A stretch of DNA of 64,000 nucleotides, taken from assembly GCF_019331775.1 (NCBI RefSeq), contig NZ_JAHBBD010000016.1, positions 1-64,000 of the forward strand, written 5' to 3'. The DNA comes from Bifidobacterium phasiani. GTDB lineage: Bacteria > Actinomycetota > Actinomycetes > Actinomycetales > Bifidobacteriaceae. Below the pieces are notes generated by a model. The model saw nothing but the letters and a program-made list of their open reading frames with translations, was not told the origin of the DNA and did not search any database. Shown here one piece after another: positions 42,536-50,950 of this stretch (position 1 is the stretch's first letter; the number at the start of each line of letters is the position of its first letter). The position numbers and the translations under genes were made by a program.

Positions 42536-45500
42536 ATGTACCTCAAGGAGCTCACGCTGCGCGGATTCAAGTCGTTCGCCTCGGCGACGACGCTGCGCTT
42601 CGAGCCCGGCATCACCGCGGTCGTAGGCCCCAACGGCTCCGGCAAGTCGAACATCGTCGACGCGCTGACGTGGGTGATGGGCGAGCAGGGCGCGAAGAAC
42701 CTGCGCGGCGCCTCGATGGAGGACGTGATCTTCGCCGGCACGTCGAGCCGCCCGCCGCTGGGCCGCGCCCAGGTGAGCCTGACCATCGACAACTCCGACC
42801 GCACGCTCGACATCGACTACACCGAGGTCACGATCTCGCGCACGATCTTCCGCAACGGCGGCTCCGAATACGCGATCAACGGCTCGCAGTGCCGTCTGCT
42901 GGACATCCAGGAGCTGCTCAGCGACACCGGCCTCGGCCAGCAGATGCACGTCATCGTCGGGCAGGGGCGGCTCGACTCGATCCTCAAGGCCGACCCGAGC
43001 GGCCACCGCGCGTTCATCGAGGAGGCGGCCGGCATCCTCAAGCACCGCAAGCGCAAGGAGCGCGCGCTGCGCAAGCTCGCCAACACCGAGGCCAACCTGG
43101 CGCGCCTCGACGACCTGCTCGGCGAGATCCGCCGCCAGCTCGGCCCGCTGGGCCGCCAGGCGCGCATCTCCCGGCGCGCCGAGAGCATCCAGGTCAGCCT
43201 GCGCGACGCCCAGTGCCGCATCTGGGCCGAGGACGCGCTCGCCTCGATGACGCGCCGCGAGCAGCTGCGCCGGGAGCTCACGCAGGTGCGCGGCGAACTG
43301 AACGCGGCCCGGCACGACCTCGCCCAGGTCAAGGTGCGCATCGAACAGGTCGAGGCGCTGAGCTCGCAATCCAGCCCGGCCATCGCACGGGCCAACCAGA
43401 CCTTCCACGAGCTCTCGCGCATCGAGGAGCGGCTGCGTGCGCTCGCCCAGCTGGCGGGGGAGCGCGGCCGCTCGCTGCTCGGCCAGGTGGTCGCGAACCT
43501 CGGCGAGGACCCGGACCTGCTCGAGCGCCGCGCCGCGGAGCTCGATGCGCAGGCCGAACGGCAGCGCGGCGCCGCCGCCGACGCCCGGCTCACGCTCGAC
43601 AAGGCCACCGAACGGCGCGCCGACGACGAGAGGCGGCTCGCCTCGGTCCGCCAGACGCTCACCGAGCTGCGCCGCACGGCCCAGCAGCGCGACCGGCGGA
43701 TCGCGAACCTGCGCGAGCTGATCGCGCGCGAGGAGTCGGCGGTCCAGCTCGCCGACACACGGCTGCACGACTTCGCCGCCCAGCGCGAGGGGCTGGTCCG
43801 CCAGCACGACGACGCCGAACGCCAGCGGCAGGCGCTGGAGCGGGAGGCCGAGACCGTGTCCGACGACGGCGGCGAGGCGCTGGAGACCGCCCGCGCCCGG
43901 CTGCAGGAGCACCAGGACGCGCTGAACGACCTGGAGCGCCGCCACCGCGAGCTCGACGGCACCATCATCTCGCTGCGGGCCAAGGCCGACGCGCTGTCGG
44001 ACACGCTGGACAGCCGCAACGCCGCGGGCGCGCTGGAGCACGACGCGCATGTGGGGGCGCTGGGCCGGCTCGCCGACTTCATCCGCGTCGACGAGGGCTG
44101 GGAGGAGGCCGTCGCGCACGCGCTCGACGCCTTCGCCGGCGCGATCGTCGTGCCCGGCGAGCCGAACATCGTGCATGCGCTTGACAGGGCGCGCGACGAC
44201 CGGCTCGGCAAGGCCGTCGTCATCCGCGCCGACGCGCCGGAGCCGGAGCGTCCCGTCGCGCCGGCAGGGGAGACCGCCTCGCCCGACGGGGCGCCGACCC
44301 TGGTGGCCGCGCTGGTGCACGCCAATCCGCACGCCGCCGACGCCGCGACGTCCGAGGGCGTGGTCCGCGCGGTGCGCTCGCTGCTCGACGGCGTCGCCGC
44401 GGTCCGCGACATCGAGGAGGCGCGGCGCGCCGTCGCCCACGGGTGGCGCCGCGCCGTCACGATCGACGGGGAGACCTATGCCGGCGTCGCCGCGGTCGGC
44501 GGCTCGTCGCTGTCGCAGAGCGACCTGTCGCTGGCCGCCCGGCGCGACAAGGCGCTGCAGCAGGTCGCCGAACTCTCGCAGCGCCTGGAGGACGTGGACC
44601 GCCAGGTCGCGCAGGCCCGCGGGGAGCGCGACCGGGCGCGCCTCGAGGTCGACGCCGCGGCGCAGCGGCGCACCGAGGCGCGGCTCAAGGCGCAGCAGGC
44701 CGAGCGTTCGCTGCGCTCCGCCGCCGACCGCGTGGCCGGGTTCGCCCGGCAGATCGCCGCACTGGACGAACGGACCGCCTCGACGCGCGACGACGGGCGG
44801 ACGCACCGGCTCAAGCTCGAGGACCTGAACCGCGCCCTGGACTCCGCGCAGCACGCGACGGACGAGCATGACGACCTCGACGAGCTCAACGGGCGCGAAC
44901 GCGAGCTGGAACGGTCGCTGAACGCCGCGCGCGAGCAGGAGATGGCCGCGAAGCTCGCTTGGAACGAGACGAACCGCAAGGCCGAATCGCTGGCGCGGCA
45001 GGCCGGGCTGCTGCACGACCAGGCGCGCGAGGCCGTGGAGCGCCGCGCCCGCATCGAACGGCTGAACGAACGCCGCCGCGAGCAGGCCGCCCGCACCGAA
45101 CGCATCGCGTCGGACGCGCTGCGGACCGCGCGGTACGTCGCCGCGAGCATCAGCGGGGTCGTCGCCGAACGCGAACGGCTGCAGGCCGAATCCTCCGGGC
45201 ACGACGAGACGCTCAAGGGGCTGCGCGCCCGCCGCAACGAGATCGAACCGCAGGTCGCCCGGCTGCAGGAGCGCGAGCACGAGCTCGACGTCGAGCGCGA
45301 ACGGCGGGCGGCGGCCTACGGCCAGCTCACGCAGAAGGTGGCCGACGAGCTGGGGCTCACGCCGGAGGAGCTGACCGCCGATTACGCGCCCGACAAGCCC
45401 GTCCCGGTGCTGGACGACGACGGCCGCCCGGTGCCGCTGCTCGACGAGGACGGCAACCCGGTGCGTCGCGCCCGCGGCGGCGGGCCGACGGTCGGGGAGG

Positions 45501-46261
45501 GGACCGACGGGACCGCGGAGGCCGGCGGCGGACAGGCCCGTGACGGGGATGCCGGGGCTGCCGGCGACGCCGACGACATCGTGTACCGGACCGTGCCCTA
45601 CGTGCGCGCCGAGCAGGTCAAACGCCTGGAGAAGGCGAGGCGCGACCTGGCTGCGCTGGGCAAGGTCAACCCGCTGGCCACCGAGGAGTACGACGCGCTG
45701 CAGGCGCGCAACCAGTACCTCAACGACCAGCGCGGCGACGTGGCGAAAAGCCGCGACGACCTGATGACGCTGATCAGGGACCTCGACGCCACGATGGTCG
45801 AGGTGTTCCGCAGCGCGTTCGAGGACACGGCCGCCGCGTTCGAGCGGGTGTTCGCCACGCTGTTCCCCGGCGGCAAGGGACGGCTGCGGCTGGAGGACCC
45901 GGACGACCTGCTGACCACGGGCGTGATCGTCGAGGCGAGCCCGGCGGGCAAGCGCGTCAAACAGCTGAGCCTGCTGTCGGGCGGCGAACGGTCGCTGACC
46001 GCGCTGGCGCTGCTGTTCGCGATCTTCACCGCGCGCCCCAGCCCGTTCTACGTGATGGACGAGGTCGAGGCGGCGCTCGACGACGTGAACCTGACCCGCC
46101 TGATCAACGCGTTCAACGAGCTGCGCACGCACGCGCAGCTCATCATCATCACGCACCAGCAGCGCACGATGTCGATCGCCGACGCGCTGTACGGCGTGAC
46201 GATGCGCGCCGACGGCGTGACCGCGGTCGTCAGCCAGCGGCTCGACCGCGACCGGCCGTGA
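42536..46261 (+). CDS. smc: Chromosome segregation protein SMC
   Basis: This 1241-residue ATPase organises the chromosome as a homodimer with ScpA and ScpB. The N-terminal Walker A is GPNGSGKSNIVDALTWVMGE. Two long coiled coils flank a hinge around residues 500-650. The C-terminal signature LLSGGERSLTALALLFAIF and Walker B FYVMDEVEAALDD complete the head. Near residues 950-1020 there is a Pro/Asp/Gly-rich insert with the internal repeat VPVLDDDGRPVPLLDEDGNPV, before the actinobacterial motif LGKVNPLA. It follows folC by 6 bp. Confidence 0.97.
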   Translation: MYLKELTLRGFKSFASATTLRFEPGITAVVGPNGSGKSNIVDALTWVMGEQGAKNLRGASMEDVIFAGTSSRPPLGRAQVSLTIDNSDRTLDIDYTEVTISRTIFRNGGSEYAINGSQCRLLDIQELLSDTGLGQQMHVIVGQGRLDSILKADPSGHRAFIEEAAGILKHRKRKERALRKLANTEANLARLDDLLGEIRRQLGPLGRQARISRRAESIQVSLRDAQCRIWAEDALASMTRREQLRRELTQVRGELNAARHDLAQVKVRIEQVEALSSQSSPAIARANQTFHELSRIEERLRALAQLAGERGRSLLGQVVANLGEDPDLLERRAAELDAQAERQRGAAADARLTLDKATERRADDERRLASVRQTLTELRRTAQQRDRRIANLRELIAREESAVQLADTRLHDFAAQREGLVRQHDDAERQRQALEREAETVSDDGGEALETARARLQEHQDALNDLERRHRELDGTIISLRAKADALSDTLDSRNAAGALEHDAHVGALGRLADFIRVDEGWEEAVAHALDAFAGAIVVPGEPNIVHALDRARDDRLGKAVVIRADAPEPERPVAPAGETASPDGAPTLVAALVHANPHAADAATSEGVVRAVRSLLDGVAAVRDIEEARRAVAHGWRRAVTIDGETYAGVAAVGGSSLSQSDLSLAARRDKALQQVAELSQRLEDVDRQVAQARGERDRARLEVDAAAQRRTEARLKAQQAERSLRSAADRVAGFARQIAALDERTASTRDDGRTHRLKLEDLNRALDSAQHATDEHDDLDELNGRERELERSLNAAREQEMAAKLAWNETNRKAESLARQAGLLHDQAREAVERRARIERLNERRREQAARTERIASDALRTARYVAASISGVVAERERLQAESSGHDETLKGLRARRNEIEPQVARLQEREHELDVERERRAAAYGQLTQKVADELGLTPEELTADYAPDKPVPVLDDDGRPVPLLDEDGNPVRRARGGGPTVGEGTDGTAEAGGGQARDGDAGAAGDADDIVYRTVPYVRAEQVKRLEKARRDLAALGKVNPLATEEYDALQARNQYLNDQRGDVAKSRDDLMTLIRDLDATMVEVFRSAFEDTAAAFERVFATLFPGGKGRLRLEDPDDLLTTGVIVEASPAGKRVKQLSLLSGGERSLTALALLFAIFTARPSPFYVMDEVEAALDDVNLTRLINAFNELRTHAQLIIITHQQRTMSIADALYGVTMRADGVTAVVSQRLDRDRP

Positions 46262-46343
46262 TCCGGGCCGTCGCCTTTATAGAATCGAGGTGGATGTCGT
46301 CGCCGACGGCGGCGACGTGACGGACGGCGAGAAAGGATACGAC

Positions 46344-46949
46344 ATGGACCTGCACGAGTTCCAGTGGACGCGCGAGCCGGAGCGGTACGCGATCGGCGAC
46401 GATGCGATCGAGATCACCACCAGGCCGCACACCGACCTGTGGCAGCGCACCTACTACCATTTCCGCAACGACAACGCGCCGGTGCTGCAGATGGCGACGG
46501 ACGAGCGGTACTTCAGCTTCGTCGTGCGCACCGACTTCTCGGAAAGCCACCACCGCTTCGACCAGTGCGGGATCGTGATGTACCTGGATTCCGAGAACTG
46601 GCTGAAGGGATCGGTCGAATACGAGAACGACCGGTTCCAGCATCTGGGCAGCGTGGTGACGAACCACGGGTATTCCGACTGGGCGACGACCGAGATCGAC
46701 GCCTCGGTGAAGTCGATGTGGTACCGGCTCAGCCGGCGCGGGGACGACTACCGCATCGAATGCTCGAGGGACGGCGAGCGTTTCTCGCAGATGCGGATCT
46801 GCCACATGCTCGAGGGCGCCGGGCCGATCCGGTTCGGCGTGTACGCCTGCTCGCCCGAGGACTCGTCGTTCACCGCGCGGTTCACCGACATGCGGATGAC
46901 CGAATGCCAGTGGGCCGCCCACGACGGCCAGCAGCCCGACGCCGCGTAG
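46344..46949 (+). CDS. DUF1349 protein (concanavalin-like fold)
   Basis: This 201-residue cytoplasmic protein matches DUF1349 by pattern: PHTDLWQRTYYHFRNDNAPV, CGIVMYLDSENWLKGSVEYE and FGVYACSPEDSSFTARFTDM. The fold resembles laminin-G or GH-type jelly rolls, but no catalytic function is established. The ATG at 46344 has AAAGGA upstream. A TATAGAAT box at 46278-46285 could be its -10 element. It appears to be monocistronic, with a small GC hairpin at its stop (46948-46965). Confidence 0.85.
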   Translation: MDLHEFQWTREPERYAIGDDAIEITTRPHTDLWQRTYYHFRNDNAPVLQMATDERYFSFVVRTDFSESHHRFDQCGIVMYLDSENWLKGSVEYENDRFQHLGSVVTNHGYSDWATTEIDASVKSMWYRLSRRGDDYRIECSRDGERFSQMRICHMLEGAGPIRFGVYACSPEDSSFTARFTDMRMTECQWAAHDGQQPDAA

Positions 46950-47051
46950 CCGGCGGGCGCCGGCTGCCGTGGCGGCTGACGGGCTTTGACCGGTGTTCTG
47001 CCCGACAGGCTCTGGCCGCGTGTTCCGATCCGCAAGGTTCGGTCATTACCT

Positions 47052-47085
47052 TGCGGGAAATGGCGCAATGACGCCGATTCCCGCA
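47052..47085. repeat. Palindromic intergenic element related to 13445-13559
   Basis: An 8-bp outer stem (TGCGGGAA with TTCCCGCA) and a 4-bp inner stem form a hairpin between the DUF1349 and racemase genes. The adjacent 47088-47128 resembles the right arm of the 13445-13559 palindrome in sequence and order (ATCGGCC, CCTGCGG, TCGGCGTG, CGCGCC). Confidence 0.45.
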
Positions 47086-47167
47086 GAGTATCGGCCAAAC
47101 CCTGCGGACCGCTTCGGCGTGTCGCGCCTTGCCGCAGTCAATCGTGTGGGAACCTCCCGGCGCCGGC

Positions 47168-47893
47168 CTACCGCCGCAGCGCCTTGGCCCGCGCCACGGT
47201 GTCCTCGACCAGCACCGCCTGCGCGTCGATGACCGGCAGATCCGGCCGCGGGAACGCCTCGTCGAGCACGCTCAGCTCGGTGCACCCCAGGATCAGCGCG
47301 TCGCACCGGCATGCGCCCTCGGGGTCGAGCATCGTATGCAGCACCGCGTCGTACCGGCCGGCGTCGAGCGTCCCGGAGCCCTTCACATCGTCGTAGATCA
47401 GCGAGGTGATGCGCTCCTGCAGCGCGTCGTCCGGCTCGACGAACGTGTATCCGGCCTCCTCGACGGCCCTGCGGTACACGCCGGAGGCGCGCGACCCCTC
47501 GGTGCCCAGGAACCCGACGCGCGGGTACCGGTCGGCGGGGTACCGGTCGGCCAGGCGCGCGACCGCGCCGCGCGGCATGTGCAGGATCGGCACGTCGGTC
47601 AGCGCCTGGAACCGGTCGTAGAAGTAGTGCGCGGTGTTGCACGTCAGCACGATGAACGAGGCGCCCATCGCGCTCGCCTTCCCGATGTCGTCGGCGATCA
47701 CGGGGAACGGGTCGTCGGCGCTGTCGCCGAGGATGAACGCGGTGCGGTCGGGCACCGAGGCGTCGTTGAACACCACGTAATCGAGATACTCCTGATCGGA
47801 GCGCGCGCCGGCGGCGCGGTTCACCAGCCGGACGAAACTCTCGGTGGCCAGGGTGCCCATGCCGCCCAGCACGGCGAAGAACGGTCGTCTCAT
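47168..47893 (-). CDS. Aspartate/glutamate racemase-family protein (probable aspartate racemase)
   Basis: This 241-residue cofactor-independent racemase carries the two catalytic cysteines in LTCNTAH and LGCTELS. The N-terminal GGMGTLATESFVRLVNR is typical of RacX/aspartate racemases. It is the last gene of a minus-strand cluster with an ATP-grasp ligase and two MurE-type ligases, which points to supplying D-Asp for the cell wall. The start is the ATG at 47893 or the GTG just before it. The GC-rich intergenic region upstream is short (82 bp), so it is probably part of the operon. Confidence 0.88.
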   Translation of the reverse strand: MRRPFFAVLGGMGTLATESFVRLVNRAAGARSDQEYLDYVVFNDASVPDRTAFILGDSADDPFPVIADDIGKASAMGASFIVLTCNTAHYFYDRFQALTDVPILHMPRGAVARLADRYPADRYPRVGFLGTEGSRASGVYRRAVEEAGYTFVEPDDALQERITSLIYDDVKGSGTLDAGRYDAVLHTMLDPEGACRCDALILGCTELSVLDEAFPRPDLPVIDAQAVLVEDTVARAKALRR

Positions 47894-47975
47894 CACACTA
47901 CCTTGCTTCGGAAAACGGTTCCCGCGATTGTACCTCGCGGTCCATGGAGCCGGGGGTCGGCCATGGGGGCCGACG

Positions 47976-49214
47976 CTACTGGGCCTTCTTACGGAACCAC
48001 GTCGCGTAGTTCTTCTCGTAGATCGAGAACATATGGCGGATCATGAGCCAGCGCAGCGGGTTCATGTCCTTCCTGTACTCCAGCGTGGTGCCCCAGTCGC
48101 CGTCGCGCAGCATGGCCAGGCCCTGGTCCTTGTCCGGGCCGGGCTCCACGTAGTTCTCGAAGATCGAGCGCGGGATCTCCAGCCACAGCTTGGATCCGCG
48201 GCCGAACAGCGTCTCGCCGTCGAACGGCGTGTCCTCGACGAGGTCCTCCACGAAGTAGCGGGCCAGGTTGAAGCCGTTGAGCGTGACGAAGTAGCTGGAG
48301 CGGCCCTGCCGCAGGTTGATCTCGAACAGCTTGTACTCGCCGTCGCGCTCGTCGTACTTCATGTCGAAGTTGGCCACGCCCTCGTATTCGATGGCCTCGA
48401 GGAACGCCTTGATGCGCCGGAACACGCCCTCGTCGTAGTCGGGGATGATCGCCGCGTAGTTGCCGACCGCCACGGGGGAGGGGTCCTCGAGCAACGGATG
48501 GCCGAGGAACATCATGCGCACGCGATGGTGCCTGTCCACGTAGGCGTTGAGCACGCGCATGCGCGAGTCGTCGCCGGGGATGAAGTCCTGGATCACCATC
48601 TCGGAGGAGTATCCGGCGTCGTAGGCGCGGCGGATGATCGTCTCCAGCTGGTCGGGGGTGTCGAGGATGTACGCCTTCTTGCGGCCCTCGAAGTCGATGT
48701 CCAGCCATTCGACGCTGTTCGCCGGCTTCATGGCCACCGGGTAGCCGAACGGCAGCTCGCGGTACGCGCCGGCACGCACCTGCTCGGCGGTCAGTGACAC
48801 GGTCTTGGGGTGCGGCAGCCCGTACTGCTCGCACATGCGGTAGAACGTCGACTTGTAGGAGAGCCGGCGCGCCAGCCGGATGTCGAGCGTGTTGTACACG
48901 TAGTACCGCTTGAGGTCGTCGCCGCACTGGCTGAGCAGGTTCGCGTACACGTCGCCGCACGGGATGAGCAGCAGCACGCGGTCCGGGTCCTCCTGCTTCA
49001 TGCGCCGGCCCTCGGCGAGCATCGTGTCGCGGAAGGTGACGAAGTTGTTGAAGTCGGGCACGATCTTCACGTCGACGATCTTGCTGAACTTGGTCGGGCT
49101 GAGCTGGAAGTACGCGTACGCCTTCGAGACGATGCCGTACGCCTCGTGGAACGCCCTGGCCATGCCGTAGACGTTGATGTCGCTGCCCAGCAGAATCGGT
49201 TGGAATCGTGTCAT
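47976..49214 (-). CDS. ATP-grasp carboxylate-amine ligase (D-aspartate ligase candidate)
   Basis: This 412-residue ATP-grasp enzyme starts FQPILLGSDINVYGMARAFHEAYGI, a pattern I associate with the D-aspartate ligases that add D-Asp to the lysine side chain of peptidoglycan precursors. The ATP-grasp core includes YPVAMKPANSVEWLDIDFEG, MVIQDFIPGDDSRMRVLNAY and the metal-binding FEINLRQGRSSYF. The adjacent racemase and MurE ligases support that role. The amino-acid specificity is inferred. It follows the first MurE-type gene by 75 bp. The ATG at 49214 has a weak AGGTGA site. Confidence 0.8.
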   Translation of the reverse strand: MTRFQPILLGSDINVYGMARAFHEAYGIVSKAYAYFQLSPTKFSKIVDVKIVPDFNNFVTFRDTMLAEGRRMKQEDPDRVLLLIPCGDVYANLLSQCGDDLKRYYVYNTLDIRLARRLSYKSTFYRMCEQYGLPHPKTVSLTAEQVRAGAYRELPFGYPVAMKPANSVEWLDIDFEGRKKAYILDTPDQLETIIRRAYDAGYSSEMVIQDFIPGDDSRMRVLNAYVDRHHRVRMMFLGHPLLEDPSPVAVGNYAAIIPDYDEGVFRRIKAFLEAIEYEGVANFDMKYDERDGEYKLFEINLRQGRSSYFVTLNGFNLARYFVEDLVEDTPFDGETLFGRGSKLWLEIPRSIFENYVEPGPDKDQGLAMLRDGDWGTTLEYRKDMNPLRWLMIRHMFSIYEKNYATWFRKKAQ

Positions 49215-49288
49215 GGTACCTCACCTTAGCGCGTGGTGGCTACGTGGCCGCATGGCCGGGACCCGGCCGGTCGGCCTGCGGACGGGTC

Positions 49289-50890
49289 TCAGCCGGCCAC
49301 GCCGAGCGCCCGGCGGGCGATGACGGCGTCGCCCTCGTAGGGGACGGGCCTGCCGTCGATGATGTTGCGCAGCTCGTGGCCCTTGCCGATGAGCAGCACG
49401 ATGTTGAAGCGGTCCGCGTGGGCGCGCGCGTCGGCGATCGCGGCCTCGATGGCCCGCTCGCGCGGGACGATCACATGCGTCTCGGCGTTCGGGTCGGTCA
49501 CGTACGAGCGCATCTGCTCGGCGATCTCGCGCGGGTCCTCGAAGTTCGGGTCGTCGAGCGTGAAGTAGAACGACTCCGCGCGGCCCAGCGCGCCCCGGAC
49601 GATGCCCTCGCGCCGGTCGATGGCCTTGCCGCCGGTCGACCCGGCGACCAGCGTGATGCGCGGGTTCCTCGCCCCGTAGACGCGCACGATCTCGTCGACC
49701 AGCGTCTTGCAGGACAGGTAGTTGTGCGCGAAGTCGACGTAGACGAGCAGGTTGTCGCCGCCGACGATGCGCTCCATGCGCCCCGGCACCTGCACCCGTT
49801 CGATGGCGCGCACCGCCGGGTCGTCGGCCGGCACGCCGGCGCGGACGGCGATGGCGACGGCCGCCGCGGCGTTGACGATGTTGAATGCGCCCGGCATCGT
49901 CAGTTCGAACGAGCCCAGGTCGCGGCCATCGACGGCCATCCGGAACCCGGCGGGGTTCCCGGGGTCGATGCGGGTCTCCACCAGCGCGCGGCGATCGCCG
50001 GCGGCCGCCGCGCCCGTGCCGTCCGCGTCGGCCGCACCGTCCGGGCGGAAGTCGAACAGCGACACGTCGACGCCCGCGGCCGCGGCGTCCTGCTCGATGA
50101 GGCCGCGGTGCGCGCAGTCGGCGCCGAGCACCAGCGTCCGGCTGTTGCGCACGATCTGCCGCTTGCAGCGGAAGTAGTCCTCGAAGGTGGGGTGTTCGAT
50201 GGGGCTGATGTGGTCGGGGGAGATGTTCAGGAACGCGCCGACGTCGAAGGTCAGGCCGTGGACGCGGTGGACCTTGTAGGCCTGGGAGGAGACCTCCATG
50301 ACCAGGTAGCGCATGCCTTGGTCGACCGCCTGGCGCATCATGCGGAACGCGTCCAGCGACTCGGGCGTGGTGAGCTTGGACTGGACGTACGTATGGCCGT
50401 CCAGGCAGGTCTGCTCGGAGGAGAAGAGCGCGGCGTGGCCGTCGGAGTAGTCGTTGAGGATGGCGTGGGCGAGGTAGGCGGTGGTGGTCTTGCCCTTGGT
50501 GCCGGTGATGCCGACGACGGTGAGCCGGTCCTGCGGGCGGCCGTAGAACTCCGCCGACAGCAGGCTCATCGCCTGGTGCGCGTCGTCGACGATCAGCCCG
50601 ACGGCGCGCGTGCGGTCCGAATGGTCGGCCTCCGCCACGTAGGCGGCCAGGCCGCGCCCGTCGATGCCGTCGAGGAACTCGTCGCGGAACCGGCCCTTGA
50701 CGAACAGCAGCGAGCCGGGCGTCACCGTGCGCGTGTCGTAGGTGATGGCCGGGATCGCCTCGTGCGCGCCGGGCACCTGCTCGGCGTCCAGCGTCCAGCG
50801 TCCGTCATGGATGATCTCGCGCAGCAGATGGTGCTCGTCGAGCAGTCGTGCCGCCGATGCGATGGTAAGCGTCGCCGACAAGGTGTGCAT
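49289..50890 (-). CDS. MurE-type UDP-MurNAc-tripeptide ligase, copy 1
   Basis: This 533-residue Mur ligase adds a diamino acid (Lys or Orn in bifidobacteria) to UDP-MurNAc-L-Ala-D-Glu if it is a true MurE. It shows the P-loop GITGTKGKTTTAYLAH, the invariant VMEVSSQAYKVHR and FLNISPDHISPIEHPTFEDYF, and the C-terminal VYVDFAHN and VAGSTGGKAIDRREG. Diaminopimelate-type DNPR is not visible, consistent with Lys or Orn. It is a tandem paralogue of the next gene upstream, with blocks of identical DNA at 50174-50304 and 50416-50568. The start at 50890 has AGGGGA. Confidence 0.88.
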   Translation of the reverse strand: MHTLSATLTIASAARLLDEHHLLREIIHDGRWTLDAEQVPGAHEAIPAITYDTRTVTPGSLLFVKGRFRDEFLDGIDGRGLAAYVAEADHSDRTRAVGLIVDDAHQAMSLLSAEFYGRPQDRLTVVGITGTKGKTTTAYLAHAILNDYSDGHAALFSSEQTCLDGHTYVQSKLTTPESLDAFRMMRQAVDQGMRYLVMEVSSQAYKVHRVHGLTFDVGAFLNISPDHISPIEHPTFEDYFRCKRQIVRNSRTLVLGADCAHRGLIEQDAAAAGVDVSLFDFRPDGAADADGTGAAAAGDRRALVETRIDPGNPAGFRMAVDGRDLGSFELTMPGAFNIVNAAAAVAIAVRAGVPADDPAVRAIERVQVPGRMERIVGGDNLLVYVDFAHNYLSCKTLVDEIVRVYGARNPRITLVAGSTGGKAIDRREGIVRGALGRAESFYFTLDDPNFEDPREIAEQMRSYVTDPNAETHVIVPRERAIEAAIADARAHADRFNIVLLIGKGHELRNIIDGRPVPYEGDAVIARRALGVAG

Positions 50891-50950
50891 AGTCCCCTGA
50901 CCTCTCATCGTCCGAAGGGGACCGTCCGGCCCCCATACCATCAGACGATG

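Noticed and set aside
40790-46156. An open frame of 1788 codons on the minus strand across folC and smc
   Set aside because: It is the antisense of two well-defined genes. Very high GC leaves few stop codons in opposite frames, and the protein is a low-complexity Arg/Gly/Val-rich sequence without any domain.
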